A stretch of 64,000 nt of DNA from UBA1240 sp045599185 (GTDB taxonomy: Bacteria; Spirochaetota; Spirochaetia; Treponematales; Treponemataceae), in NCBI GenBank assembly GCA_045599185.1, contig JAZRVO010000029.1, forward strand, positions 1 to 64,000, written 5' to 3'. Shown here one piece after another: positions 1-7,932 of this stretch (position 1 is the first letter of the stretch; the number at the start of each line of letters is the position of its first letter). Below the pieces are notes generated by a model that saw nothing but the letters and a program-made list of their open reading frames with translations, was not told the DNA's origin and did no database searches. A program made the position numbers and the translations under genes.

Positions 1-1
1 T

Positions 2-226
2 TTTCTTATCAACCGGAACAATCGCATAAGGCTTCAAATTGAAAATTTTTACGAAGTTTTTAAAGACGAATTGAATGAAAAAGATTTGCATCTTGTGAAA
101 CTGCTTGCTGGCGACAAGTCGGTTCATTTTAAAAAGTTAAAACTACTGTTTTACCCTGCCCGTTTCAGGCAGTCTTTTGTTCAGGATTTAGCACTTCGCG
201 CATTTTTGTTTTTGGGGTTTTTATGA
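2..226 (+). CDS. C-terminal end of a probable glycosyltransferase (partial, runs off the left edge)
   Basis: An open frame enters from the window edge and gives about 74 residues before a TGA stop that overlaps the next ATG (ATGA). The tail is basic and aromatic, with a stretch reading KLKLLFYPARFRQSF followed by DLALRAFLFLG. This resembles the C-termini of GT2-family transferases of capsule and O-antigen clusters, which often end in such an amphipathic, membrane-proximal segment. The catalytic domain lies outside the window, so substrate cannot be judged. The 4-base stop/start overlap shows translational coupling with the fucosyltransferase downstream, making this the visible start of the glycan operon. 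Assignment to a family is inference from the tail alone. Confidence 0.5.
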   Translation, partial: FLINRNNRIRLQIENFYEVFKDELNEKDLHLVKLLAGDKSVHFKKLKLLFYPARFRQSFVQDLALRAFLFLGFL

Positions 227-1182
227 AAATAATAATTTTTGCAGGCGGTTTGGGCAATCAAATGTTTCAGTATGCTTTTTTTTACGCAAACAGAAAAAAG
301 CACCGCGATTTAAAGGCCACGACTTTCTGGTACAACGCAAACAAATCTCACAACGGTTTTGAACTTGATAAAGTTTTTAACGTTTCAAAAAAAGGTTTCA
401 TTTTTTCCGGTAGCAAGGCAGAAAAAAAATTGCCGGAACATAAAGAAAATTCAGTAAAGACCGGCAATGCAAAAGAAAACCTTGCCAGACAGCAGGCTGA
501 GCTGAAAAATGTAAGCCAGTCGAAAGTAACAAAAATTATCCGCCGCATACTGAACAATAATCCCTTTGTAACTTTTAAGGAATTCGGCGACAGCAAATAT
601 TTTGCCAATATTTTTGACAAAAAAGGCCTGATGATTTTAAGCGGTTACTGGCAAAACCAGCGTTATTTTATTGAAGAAAAAAACGAAATTGCTGAAATTT
701 TTCAGTTTGTGCCTTTTGACGAAAGTGAAAACGGCGCAAAAAACAGGCTTGCCGCAGAAAAAATAAAGGAAACTAATTCCGTAAGCATTCACGTAAGGCG
801 CGGCGATTACGTTTCAAATCCATGGTACGATGGTGTTGTTACAATAGAATATTACCAGAAAGCCGTCGATTTTATAAAAAACAATGTACAGAATCCGCAG
901 TTTTTCGTCTTTTCCGACGATTTGGACTGGTGCAAGGCTGAATTAAAACTGCCTGAAAATGCGGTTTTTGTTGACTGGAACAGCGGAAAAAACAGCTTCA
1001 GGGACATGCAGCTTATGTCTTTGTGCAGGCACAATATTATTACAAACAGCAGTTTCAGCTGGTGGGGCGCGTGGCTTAACCGCAACCCGGAAAAAATCGT
1101 TATTCGCCCCAAAAAATGGATTGCAGAAAGTGCCGGACTTGATTTTGAAGAAATCTGTCCTGAAGAATGGATGCCGATGTAA
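223..1182 (+). CDS. Alpha-1,2-fucosyltransferase, GT11 family
   Basis: 319 residues, normal for bacterial GT11 enzymes, which transfer fucose from GDP-L-fucose to the 2-OH of galactose in surface glycans. Seen directly: the N-terminal family signature GGLGNQMFQYAF (residues 8-19), the GDP-fucose binding motif HVRRGDY (190-196), and the C-terminal motif NSSFSWWGAWL (275-285). A Lys/Glu-rich insertion around residues 65-95 is not conserved in the family as I know it. The ATG overlaps the upstream stop, and the TAA abuts the ATG of the next gene, so it is an internal operon member. It implies a GDP-fucose supply (gmd/fcl) elsewhere in the genome. The product is expected to be cytoplasmic or membrane-associated. 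Confidence 0.9.
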   Translation: MKIIIFAGGLGNQMFQYAFFYANRKKHRDLKATTFWYNANKSHNGFELDKVFNVSKKGFIFSGSKAEKKLPEHKENSVKTGNAKENLARQQAELKNVSQSKVTKIIRRILNNNPFVTFKEFGDSKYFANIFDKKGLMILSGYWQNQRYFIEEKNEIAEIFQFVPFDESENGAKNRLAAEKIKETNSVSIHVRRGDYVSNPWYDGVVTIEYYQKAVDFIKNNVQNPQFFVFSDDLDWCKAELKLPENAVFVDWNSGKNSFRDMQLMSLCRHNIITNSSFSWWGAWLNRNPEKIVIRPKKWIAESAGLDFEEICPEEWMPM

Positions 1183-2097
1183 ATGAAAAATCCGAAAATC
1201 AGCGTAATAATGTCGGTTTACAATGAACCGGCTGAAATTTTGAAAAAATCAATTGATTCTATTTTGTGCCAGACTTTTGGCGATTTTGAGTTCATTATTT
1301 TGCTTGATAATCCGCAAAATCAGCAGAATCGTGAAATTTTGGAAAATTACGCCAGAAATGATTTGCGCATTGTTTTTGAAACCAACCAGACTAATTTGGG
1401 GCTTACGGCCAGCCTTAACAAAATGATACCAATGGCCAAAGGTGATTTTATTGCCAGAATGGATGCCGATGATATTGCACTGCCAGCCCGATTTGAAAAA
1501 CAACTGGAGTTTTTGGAGAAAAATAAGCTGGATTTTGTAGGCTGCTATGCCCAGACCATTGACGATTTTGACAATATCGTGATGAACTGCGTAAAAGTTC
1601 CGGTTGAACATAAAAAAATCGTAAAAACTCTGGCGTTTAATTCCTGCATTTTTCACCCGGCGTGGTTTGCTAAAAAAAACGTTTATCAGGTTTTGGGCGG
1701 CTATCAGGGCAAATTTGTAGAAGATTACGATTTTATTCTGCGTGCGTTTAAGGCCGGCTTTAGGCTTGGAAACGTTCCGCAGGTTCTTTTAAAATACCGG
1801 CTTTCTGCAAAAAGCATTTCCCGCGACAATCTTTTCCGCCAGTACCTTTACATGCGTTTTGAACAGAAAAAATATTTTAGGAATTATAAAGAAAGCGCGG
1901 AAACTTACATAGAAAAGAATTTTTCGCAAAAATCGGCAGAAAAATATGCAAAATCTGCAAATTATTTTACAAATGCGCTGGCAAAATTGAAAAACAGGCA
2001 GTTTTTAGGCTTTTTTGCAGATATGGTAAAGGCATTTTTTACTTCTTTCCATTATGCCGAAAAAATCATGCGCTACGTTTTGCAGTATCTTGCATGA
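1183..2097 (+). CDS. Glycosyltransferase family 2
   Basis: 304 residues with a GT-A fold typical of GT2. It begins with the nucleotide-binding strand ISVIMSVYNEP, has the metal/nucleotide-binding DAD at residues 94-96 followed by D97, and an EDYDFILR segment near residue 180 that supplies the usual ED/acceptor-side acid. The basic, aromatic C-terminal third (residues 215-300) probably sits against the membrane. The start codon directly follows the stop of the fucosyltransferase with no gap, indicating coupling. Family is confident; donor and acceptor sugars cannot be read from sequence. It probably adds one residue of the repeat unit made by this cluster. Confidence 0.9.
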   Translation: MKNPKISVIMSVYNEPAEILKKSIDSILCQTFGDFEFIILLDNPQNQQNREILENYARNDLRIVFETNQTNLGLTASLNKMIPMAKGDFIARMDADDIALPARFEKQLEFLEKNKLDFVGCYAQTIDDFDNIVMNCVKVPVEHKKIVKTLAFNSCIFHPAWFAKKNVYQVLGGYQGKFVEDYDFILRAFKAGFRLGNVPQVLLKYRLSAKSISRDNLFRQYLYMRFEQKKYFRNYKESAETYIEKNFSQKSAEKYAKSANYFTNALAKLKNRQFLGFFADMVKAFFTSFHYAEKIMRYVLQYLA

Positions 2098-2121
2098 AAA
2101 ATTCAACTTTTCAATTGGACG

Positions 2122-2150
2122 TTGAAAAAATGCACGCATTGTTGTAAAAT
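2122..2150 (+). promoter_or_regulatory. Probable sigma70 promoter inside the glycan cluster
   Basis: TTGAAA (2122-2127), a 17-base spacer and TAAAAT (2145-2150) lie in the only sizeable gap (65 bases) between the first genes. The predicted transcription start is about five bases before the ATG at 2163, which has no Shine-Dalgarno. Inferred from spacing and hexamer quality; it would let genes from 2163 onward be expressed separately. Confidence 0.45.
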
Positions 2151-2162
2151 GTTTCTGTTTAT

Positions 2163-2852
2163 ATGAAAGTTTTGATAATTATTCCGGCTTACAATGAAGC
2201 AGAAAATATTGAGCGCGTTGTGGGCAATTTGCAAAAAAATTATTCCCAGTTCGATTACGTTGTTATAAACGACGGTTCTAAAGACAATACGGCAGAAATT
2301 TGCCGCAAAAACGGTTTTAATTTTGTCGATTTACCTGTAAATCTTGGGCTGGCTGGTGCTTTTCAAACCGGCATGAAGTACGCCTACAATAAAAACTACG
2401 ATGCAGCCATTCAGTTTGACGGCGACGGTCAGCACCGCCCTGAATATATTGCAGAAATGGCGCAGAAAATACAGGAAACCGGTGCTGATATTGTAATTGG
2501 TTCGCGTTTCGTTACGGAAAAAAAGCCCTTTACAGCCCGAATGGCAGGCAGCCGCCTGATTGCATTTTTAATCAAGCTTACAACTGGCAAACGCATTAAA
2601 GATCCTACTTCCGGCATGCGCATGTACAGCCGCAAAGTTCTGGCAGAATATGCAAACAACATTAACTATGGGCCGGAACCTGACACAATTGCCTATCTAT
2701 TAAACCGCGGCTGCACGGTTGCAGAAGTTCAGGTAAAAATGGACGAACGCATTGCAGGTACTTCATATTTGGGCTTTGTTTCTTCAATTCAATATATGAT
2801 GAGAATTTGCCTTTCCATTTTATTCATTCAATGGTTTCGTAAGCGAGGATAA
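2163..2852 (+). CDS. DPM1-like polyprenyl-phosphate glycosyltransferase, GT2
   Basis: 229 residues. It has the N-terminal motif IIPAYNEAENI, an NDGSKDNT segment (residues 36-43) and the catalytic DGDGQH (86-91) characteristic of dolichol-phosphate mannose synthase-like GT2 enzymes, which load a sugar onto polyprenyl phosphate. A hydrophobic segment near the C-terminus ends in WFRKRG. It is followed three bases later by a DUF2304 gene; DPM1-like GT2 plus DUF2304 pairs are common in polysaccharide clusters and are thought to act together at the membrane. The sugar donor is not predictable. No Shine-Dalgarno is visible, which fits the very short leader predicted from the promoter just upstream. 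Confidence 0.88.
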   Translation: MKVLIIIPAYNEAENIERVVGNLQKNYSQFDYVVINDGSKDNTAEICRKNGFNFVDLPVNLGLAGAFQTGMKYAYNKNYDAAIQFDGDGQHRPEYIAEMAQKIQETGADIVIGSRFVTEKKPFTARMAGSRLIAFLIKLTTGKRIKDPTSGMRMYSRKVLAEYANNINYGPEPDTIAYLLNRGCTVAEVQVKMDERIAGTSYLGFVSSIQYMMRICLSILFIQWFRKRG

Positions 2853-2854
2853 TT

Positions 2855-3238
2855 ATGACAACGGTTTTGCGTGTAATTTTGATTTTGGCATCGCTTATCA
2901 CTTTTTCTTACATTATCCTGAACATCAGAAAGTCAAAAGTGCGGCTTGATGCAGTTTTTTTCTGGATTCTGTTTGGCATTTTGCTGATTCTGCTCAGCGT
3001 TTTCCCGGAAATTCTTATCGTTGGTTCTCAGCTTGTCGGTTTTTATGCACCGATTAACTTTCTTTTTGTTGCAATAATTTTTCTTCTTTTGTACAAAGTG
3101 TTTACTTTAACAATGCGCCTTTCTGCCATACAGCAGAAGCTGGAAGATTTGGTGCAGAAACTGGCGTTAAAAGAATATGATGCCCAGAATTTGCAGCAGA
3201 ATGCAGAAAAAGAAGAAGCAGGTGAAAAAGCTGAATGA
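2855..3238 (+). CDS. DUF2304 small membrane protein
   Basis: 127 residues with about three hydrophobic segments (roughly residues 3-24, 32-53 and 60-88), then a charged Gln/Glu/Lys-rich C-terminal tail (from about residue 92) likely to form a short coiled coil. Size, topology and position immediately after a DPM1-like GT2 match DUF2304, whose members accompany lipid-linked sugar transferases and may anchor them or help move the lipid-linked sugar. The role is inference; no enzymatic motif is present. Confidence 0.75.
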   Translation: MTTVLRVILILASLITFSYIILNIRKSKVRLDAVFFWILFGILLILLSVFPEILIVGSQLVGFYAPINFLFVAIIFLLLYKVFTLTMRLSAIQQKLEDLVQKLALKEYDAQNLQQNAEKEEAGEKAE

Positions 3239-3292
3239 ATTTGCGGTTTGAAAAGCCTGCAAACCTGCATGATTGAACAGAAGTGAGTTTTT

Positions 3293-5311
3293 ATGAAAAA
3301 AATACAGAACTATTTTGATAGAATTCCAAAAATTGCCTGGTTTTTTACGGCTTTCTTTTTTATTTTTGCTTTTTTTTACGTGCAGAAATTTGTTCAGTTT
3401 GCTACCAATTCAAAATTCTATTCTACCGCAGAAGATTTGTTAGCCTGTAAAAGCGTTCAGCTTGCCAATGCTGAAGATTCTGTAATTTTTACTGTTGCGC
3501 CCAATAACAGCATCTGGCAGGGCGTTACCCTTTTTTACGATGTTTTGGATGCTGACGAATATGCTGACATTGCAATTGTTGTTGCTGATAAAGATGGCAG
3601 TACCGTTTACAGCCACCGCGCCGGTGACGAGTTTGATGAATCTAAAAATTATTTTCGTTTTTCTTTTGCAAATGCTATAAAAGCAAAAAACGGCAGTTTT
3701 ACAGTAACGGTTTATGGTACAAATATTGGCTTAAAGTGCAATTCGGAAACAGAAATTCCGGTTTTCAAATTGTACGGCAATATTTTAAAAAAGTTCCTTA
3801 TTCCGGCTGTTTTTGTTTTATATTGTGCAGTTTTAGCGTGTATTCTGTTAATTTTGTATTTTATTTATGTAAAAAACTTAAAAACAGAAACAGTGTTTTT
3901 AATTGGTGCAGTCGTTTTCGGTATGTTTTTTATGCTTGCCATGCCGCCGCTTACTGTTGCCGATGAGTGCAGGCATTATGATGCGGCCTACGCAATGTCA
4001 AATCATATTATGGGCATAAAAGAACCTGTTCAGGGTAAAATAACAAAACGCGTTTGCGATACTTTTATTGTTCCCCCGGATTTTATGGAAAATGAAAACT
4101 GGACAAAATTCAATTATTACGAGGAAATTTGGCCTTATGCATTAAAAAACATGAAAAACAGGGACACTTCACTGACCAATGTTTTGGGCTATTCAACGAT
4201 TGGTTCTAATTATCCGTTCCTGTATATTCTTGCCGGTTTAGGCTTAACATTAGGCAGGCTGCTGCATTTAAACGGCATTTTTACATTTTTGCTTGGCCGT
4301 TTTTGCAACCTGCTGTTTTTTATACTTGTAATATTTTTTACATTGAAAAAATACAGAAAAAATAACGTTTTCTTTGCAAGCGTTGCCCTTTTCCCGATGT
4401 TTTTGCACCAGATTATTTCCTATTCATACGATTCGGTGCTTTTAACCCTGGCTCTGTATTTTATCATTTCCGCTTCTTCGCTGATTGGGCAAAAACGGAA
4501 ATTAACAGTTACTGAAATTGTTTGCCTGTGTCTTTCGGCAATCGCTTTCGCTCCGTCAAAAGCGGTATATTTTCCTATTCTTTTTTTGTTTTTTATACTT
4601 TCAAAAGAACAGTTCAATGGAAAAAATGGAAAACTCATATTTATAATTGGTTTTATTTTTTGCATTGCCGCCGGTTTTGCAATAAACAAGGCTTATACCC
4701 AATTCGGCTACATTACTTCGGCAGATTTGATAGCTTTTAATGCAGAAAGAGCTGAAAATGCAAGTAAAACTGCCGCTGTAATTGACAAAAACACTACAAT
4801 GGAAATCGGCGGCTTCAAATGGATTTTTTCTCATCCGGTTAAGTTTGTTTACATGATTCTGTTTTCTGTTGTTGAACGTGGCACATATTATTTTGAAACT
4901 TATTTCGGTTCATATTTGGGCTGGGAAGCCATACCGATGAATAAGGTTTTAACGTATTCTTTCGCCGCGCTGTTAATATTTCAGCTTTTGTACAAAAACA
5001 AAAGTACCGAGAAAACGGAAAATCCGGTTTTACAGCGGATTTTTGCCGCCGGTATTTTTACTTTCATCTTTTTTTCAATTTTTGTTGCATTCAGTGCAAC
5101 AAACAATATAGACTTGCTGCACCCTGTTTTGGGTGCAATACAGGGACGTTATTTTTTACCGATTGTGCCGCTTTTGTATTTAACTAAGCGTTTTGCGGCA
5201 GAACCGGCAGAAAAAACAGATGAATATGGCAAAAATGTTTTTGCTTTTCAGTTTTTTGTATTGATTTTGTTTGCGTTTGATTTAATTTACAGAATTACAG
5301 GCATTTTTTAA
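3293..5311 (+). CDS. DUF2142-type polytopic membrane protein, possible lipid-linked glycosyltransferase (GT-C-like)
   Basis: 672 residues with an N-terminal membrane anchor (about 17-36), an extracytoplasmic region of about 110 residues, then many membrane helices from about residue 165 onward. Residues D224-E225 lie in a loop reading VADECRHYDAAY after the third hydrophobic segment; such an acidic pair in the first large loop is the hallmark of GT-C-like proteins. Another conserved-looking loop near the C-terminus reads GAIQGRYFLPIVPL. These features fit DUF2142, a family found in polysaccharide clusters and suspected to use polyprenyl-linked sugars. A GTGAG ribosome site precedes the ATG. 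A second family member lies at 7933. Function is inferred. Confidence 0.72.
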   Translation: MKKIQNYFDRIPKIAWFFTAFFFIFAFFYVQKFVQFATNSKFYSTAEDLLACKSVQLANAEDSVIFTVAPNNSIWQGVTLFYDVLDADEYADIAIVVADKDGSTVYSHRAGDEFDESKNYFRFSFANAIKAKNGSFTVTVYGTNIGLKCNSETEIPVFKLYGNILKKFLIPAVFVLYCAVLACILLILYFIYVKNLKTETVFLIGAVVFGMFFMLAMPPLTVADECRHYDAAYAMSNHIMGIKEPVQGKITKRVCDTFIVPPDFMENENWTKFNYYEEIWPYALKNMKNRDTSLTNVLGYSTIGSNYPFLYILAGLGLTLGRLLHLNGIFTFLLGRFCNLLFFILVIFFTLKKYRKNNVFFASVALFPMFLHQIISYSYDSVLLTLALYFIISASSLIGQKRKLTVTEIVCLCLSAIAFAPSKAVYFPILFLFFILSKEQFNGKNGKLIFIIGFIFCIAAGFAINKAYTQFGYITSADLIAFNAERAENASKTAAVIDKNTTMEIGGFKWIFSHPVKFVYMILFSVVERGTYYFETYFGSYLGWEAIPMNKVLTYSFAALLIFQLLYKNKSTEKTENPVLQRIFAAGIFTFIFFSIFVAFSATNNIDLLHPVLGAIQGRYFLPIVPLLYLTKRFAAEPAEKTDEYGKNVFAFQFFVLILFAFDLIYRITGIF

Positions 5312-5320
5312 GGAGTTCGC

Positions 5321-6880
5321 GTGTCAAAAAAAGCTATTATTATTGGTGCAGGACCTGCCGGGCTTACAGCCGCTTACCAGCTGCTTACCACCAGTGACAT
5401 TGAAGTTACAATATATGAAGAAACTGACGAAATCGGCGGAATTTCCAAGACTGTTCGCTACAACGGAAACCGTATTGATATTGGTGGCCATAGATTTTTT
5501 TCCAAAAATGAAACCGCAACCAATTTCTGGTTTGATTTAATGCCAAAACAAAGTGCCCCTGCAAAAGATGAAATTATTTTGGGCACAAAACGTGAATATG
5601 AAAATAAAGAAAACTACGACCCGGAAAAAACAGACCGCGTAATGCTTACCCGCCGCCGGGTTTCTCGTATTTTTTTCAGAAGAAAGTTTTTTGATTACCC
5701 GATTTCCATGAAGCCGCAGACTTTTATAAATATGGGGTTTTGGAATACCCTTCGGGCTGGTTTCGGGTACATAGCCTCTGTTGTTCACAAGCGAAAGGAA
5801 AATTCTCTTGAGGATTTTTACATTAACCGCTTTGGAAAACCGCTTTACCAGATGTTTTTTGAAGATTACACCACCAAACTCTGGGGTGTTCATCCTTCAA
5901 ATATTGCGCCGGACTGGGGTGCGCAGCGTGTTAAAGGGCTTTCTATTGGTAAAATGCTTTTAAGCATAATTACAAAGCCTTTCAAAAAAGACAAAAACAA
6001 AGTTGAAACTTCGTTGATTGAAGAATTTTTCTATCCTAAATTCGGACCGGGACATTTTTGGGAAACCGTTGCGGACGAAATTGAAGCCAAAGGTGGAAAA
6101 ATAATTAAAAATGCAGGAATTTGCGGACTGAAGCTTGAAAACGGCTGCATTACGGAACTTACCGTTAATCAGAACGGACAGAAATCAACAGTTTCTGCGG
6201 ATTTTATAATTTCAAGTATGCCTGTAAAAGATTTGGTTGACAACATGCAGGGCGACGTACCGGAAGAAGTTCGTCACATTGCCCACGAACTGCCGTACCG
6301 TGATTTTATTACTGTTGGTCTTTTGCTTGATAAACTTTTGATTAAAAACCTTACCAAGCTGAAAACCGTAAACAATATTGTTCCTGATACATGGATTTAC
6401 GTTCAGGAACGGGATGTAAAAATTGGGCGTTTGCAGATTTTCAACAACTGGTCGCCTTATATGGTTAAGGATTTTGAAAACAGCATCTGGATTGGTCTTG
6501 AGTATTTCTGCAAGGAAGGTGACGAACTTTGGCAGATGAGCGATGAAGATTTCATTAAATTTGCTGTAAGTGAACTGGCAAAAATCGATGTTATTGAAGA
6601 AAAAGACGTTAAGGATTCTGTGCGCATTAGGGTTAAAAAGGCCTACCCAGCTTATTTTGGCACTTATGCCCAGTTTGACAAGGTTCAGAACTTTTTAAAC
6701 AAAATTGATAATTTGTATTGTGTCGGCAGAAACGGCCAGCACCGTTACAATAATATGGATCATTCTATGCTTACGGCAATTGCGGCTGTAAATGTCATCA
6801 AAAGTGGCTCTGGCGATAAAAGTTCAATTTGGAATGTAAATACGGAAAAGGAATATCATGAATCAAAATCTTCCACTTGA
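5321..6880 (+). CDS. FAD-dependent oxidoreductase, UDP-galactopyranose mutase/HemY-like
   Basis: 519 residues with the dinucleotide-binding motif GAGPAGLTAAY (9-19), the acid ending the second beta strand near E32, and an IDIGGHRFF segment (about 52-60) typical of the UGM/protoporphyrinogen oxidase superfamily. The C-terminus carries the second FAD-contact region, VGRNGQHRYNNMDHSM. Length exceeds classic UGM (about 370-390) and matches the longer NAD(P)-binding proteins found in glycan clusters beside GT2/DUF2304 genes. It may oxidise, reduce or isomerise a sugar nucleotide or lipid-linked sugar; the reaction is not known. It starts nine bases after the DUF2142 stop behind an AAGGAG site, and its end overlaps the next gene by 23 bases. 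Confidence 0.75.
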   Translation: MSKKAIIIGAGPAGLTAAYQLLTTSDIEVTIYEETDEIGGISKTVRYNGNRIDIGGHRFFSKNETATNFWFDLMPKQSAPAKDEIILGTKREYENKENYDPEKTDRVMLTRRRVSRIFFRRKFFDYPISMKPQTFINMGFWNTLRAGFGYIASVVHKRKENSLEDFYINRFGKPLYQMFFEDYTTKLWGVHPSNIAPDWGAQRVKGLSIGKMLLSIITKPFKKDKNKVETSLIEEFFYPKFGPGHFWETVADEIEAKGGKIIKNAGICGLKLENGCITELTVNQNGQKSTVSADFIISSMPVKDLVDNMQGDVPEEVRHIAHELPYRDFITVGLLLDKLLIKNLTKLKTVNNIVPDTWIYVQERDVKIGRLQIFNNWSPYMVKDFENSIWIGLEYFCKEGDELWQMSDEDFIKFAVSELAKIDVIEEKDVKDSVRIRVKKAYPAYFGTYAQFDKVQNFLNKIDNLYCVGRNGQHRYNNMDHSMLTAIAAVNVIKSGSGDKSSIWNVNTEKEYHESKSST

Positions 6881-7847
6881 TGTACCGATTTTATTTTTAA
6901 CTTTCAACCGAATGGAAACAACCCGGCAGGTTTTTTCGCAAATTGCCAAAATGCGTCCTACCCAGCTTTTTATTGCTTCTGACGGGCCGCGCCTGGAAAA
7001 ACCGGGCGAAATTGACAAGGTGCACGAAATCAGAAAATATCTGCTGGACAATATTTTCTGGCGCTGCGAAGTTCATACGCTTTTCCGCAATGAAAATTTA
7101 GGTTGCGGCAAAGCTGTTTCAGGTGCAATAAGCTGGTTTTTTGAACAGGTTGAAAGCGGTATCATTCTTGAAGATGACTGCTTGCCTTCTGACAGTTTTT
7201 TCTTTTTTTGCCGTGAACTTTTGCAGAAATATAAAGACAATACGCAGGTTATGCACATTACCGGCACCAATCCTTTGGACATTTCGCTGAACGGAAACGA
7301 CAGCTATTATTTTACGCGGGTTCACCAGTGCTGGGGCTGGGCAACATGGCGCCGGGCCTGGCAAAAATACAGTTTTAACATCGATTCTGAAGTTTTGAAC
7401 AGGTTTCTGCATTCTAAAAATTTCAGCCTGTTTTTTACCCATATTGAAGAACGCCGGTATTGGCGCCGGGTTTTTAAAAATATGGAAAATCATGAAATTG
7501 ACACATGGGATTATCAGTGGGAATTTGCCATTGCTTCAAATGACGGCTTGTGCATAAACCCTTGCCGCAACATGGTTTCCAATATTGGTTTCAGCCCGGA
7601 TGCTCTGCACACAAGCACGCTTGATTCTTCCGGCAACAACCGCCTGCGCTATGACATTGTTGCAATTAACCATCCTGAAAAAATTGAAATTAATGGCGAG
7701 TTTACTGACCGGATTAGCGAAGAACATTACAATATAGCAATTCATAATTTGCCAAAGTTTTATCTGCACATTTTCTGGCGCGATTTTATTTTTCATCCTG
7801 CCAAACGTGCTGCAAAGCAAATTATAGGTAAAGTTTCTAAAAATTAA
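6858..7847 (+). CDS. GNT-I/GT-A-like glycosyltransferase
   Basis: 329 residues. The N-terminus (PILFLTFNRMETTRQ) and IASDGPR resemble nucleotide-diphospho-sugar transferases of the GNT-I (GT13-like) group; ILEDDCLPS (about residues 99-107) supplies the EDD metal-binding motif, and HQCWGWATWRRAW (about 155-167) is a strongly conserved signature of these bacterial proteins. It overlaps the preceding oxidoreductase by 23 bases, so the two are translationally coupled. Substrates are unknown. It is followed by an 85-base gap and then a second DUF2142 gene. Confidence 0.78.
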   Translation: MNQNLPLDVPILFLTFNRMETTRQVFSQIAKMRPTQLFIASDGPRLEKPGEIDKVHEIRKYLLDNIFWRCEVHTLFRNENLGCGKAVSGAISWFFEQVESGIILEDDCLPSDSFFFFCRELLQKYKDNTQVMHITGTNPLDISLNGNDSYYFTRVHQCWGWATWRRAWQKYSFNIDSEVLNRFLHSKNFSLFFTHIEERRYWRRVFKNMENHEIDTWDYQWEFAIASNDGLCINPCRNMVSNIGFSPDALHTSTLDSSGNNRLRYDIVAINHPEKIEINGEFTDRISEEHYNIAIHNLPKFYLHIFWRDFIFHPAKRAAKQIIGKVSKN

Positions 7848-7932
7848 TTTTTAAGCTTTATTACGCAAAAAGTGCAAAATTTAGAAAGTAATGTAAGAAT
7901 TTTTAACAAAAACAGGCAAAACTGAGGTGTTT

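Noticed and set aside
3495..3680. Small plus-strand frames inside the DUF2142 gene and similar ORFs in GT genes
   Set aside because: Out-of-frame shadows of genes with clear motifs and translational coupling.
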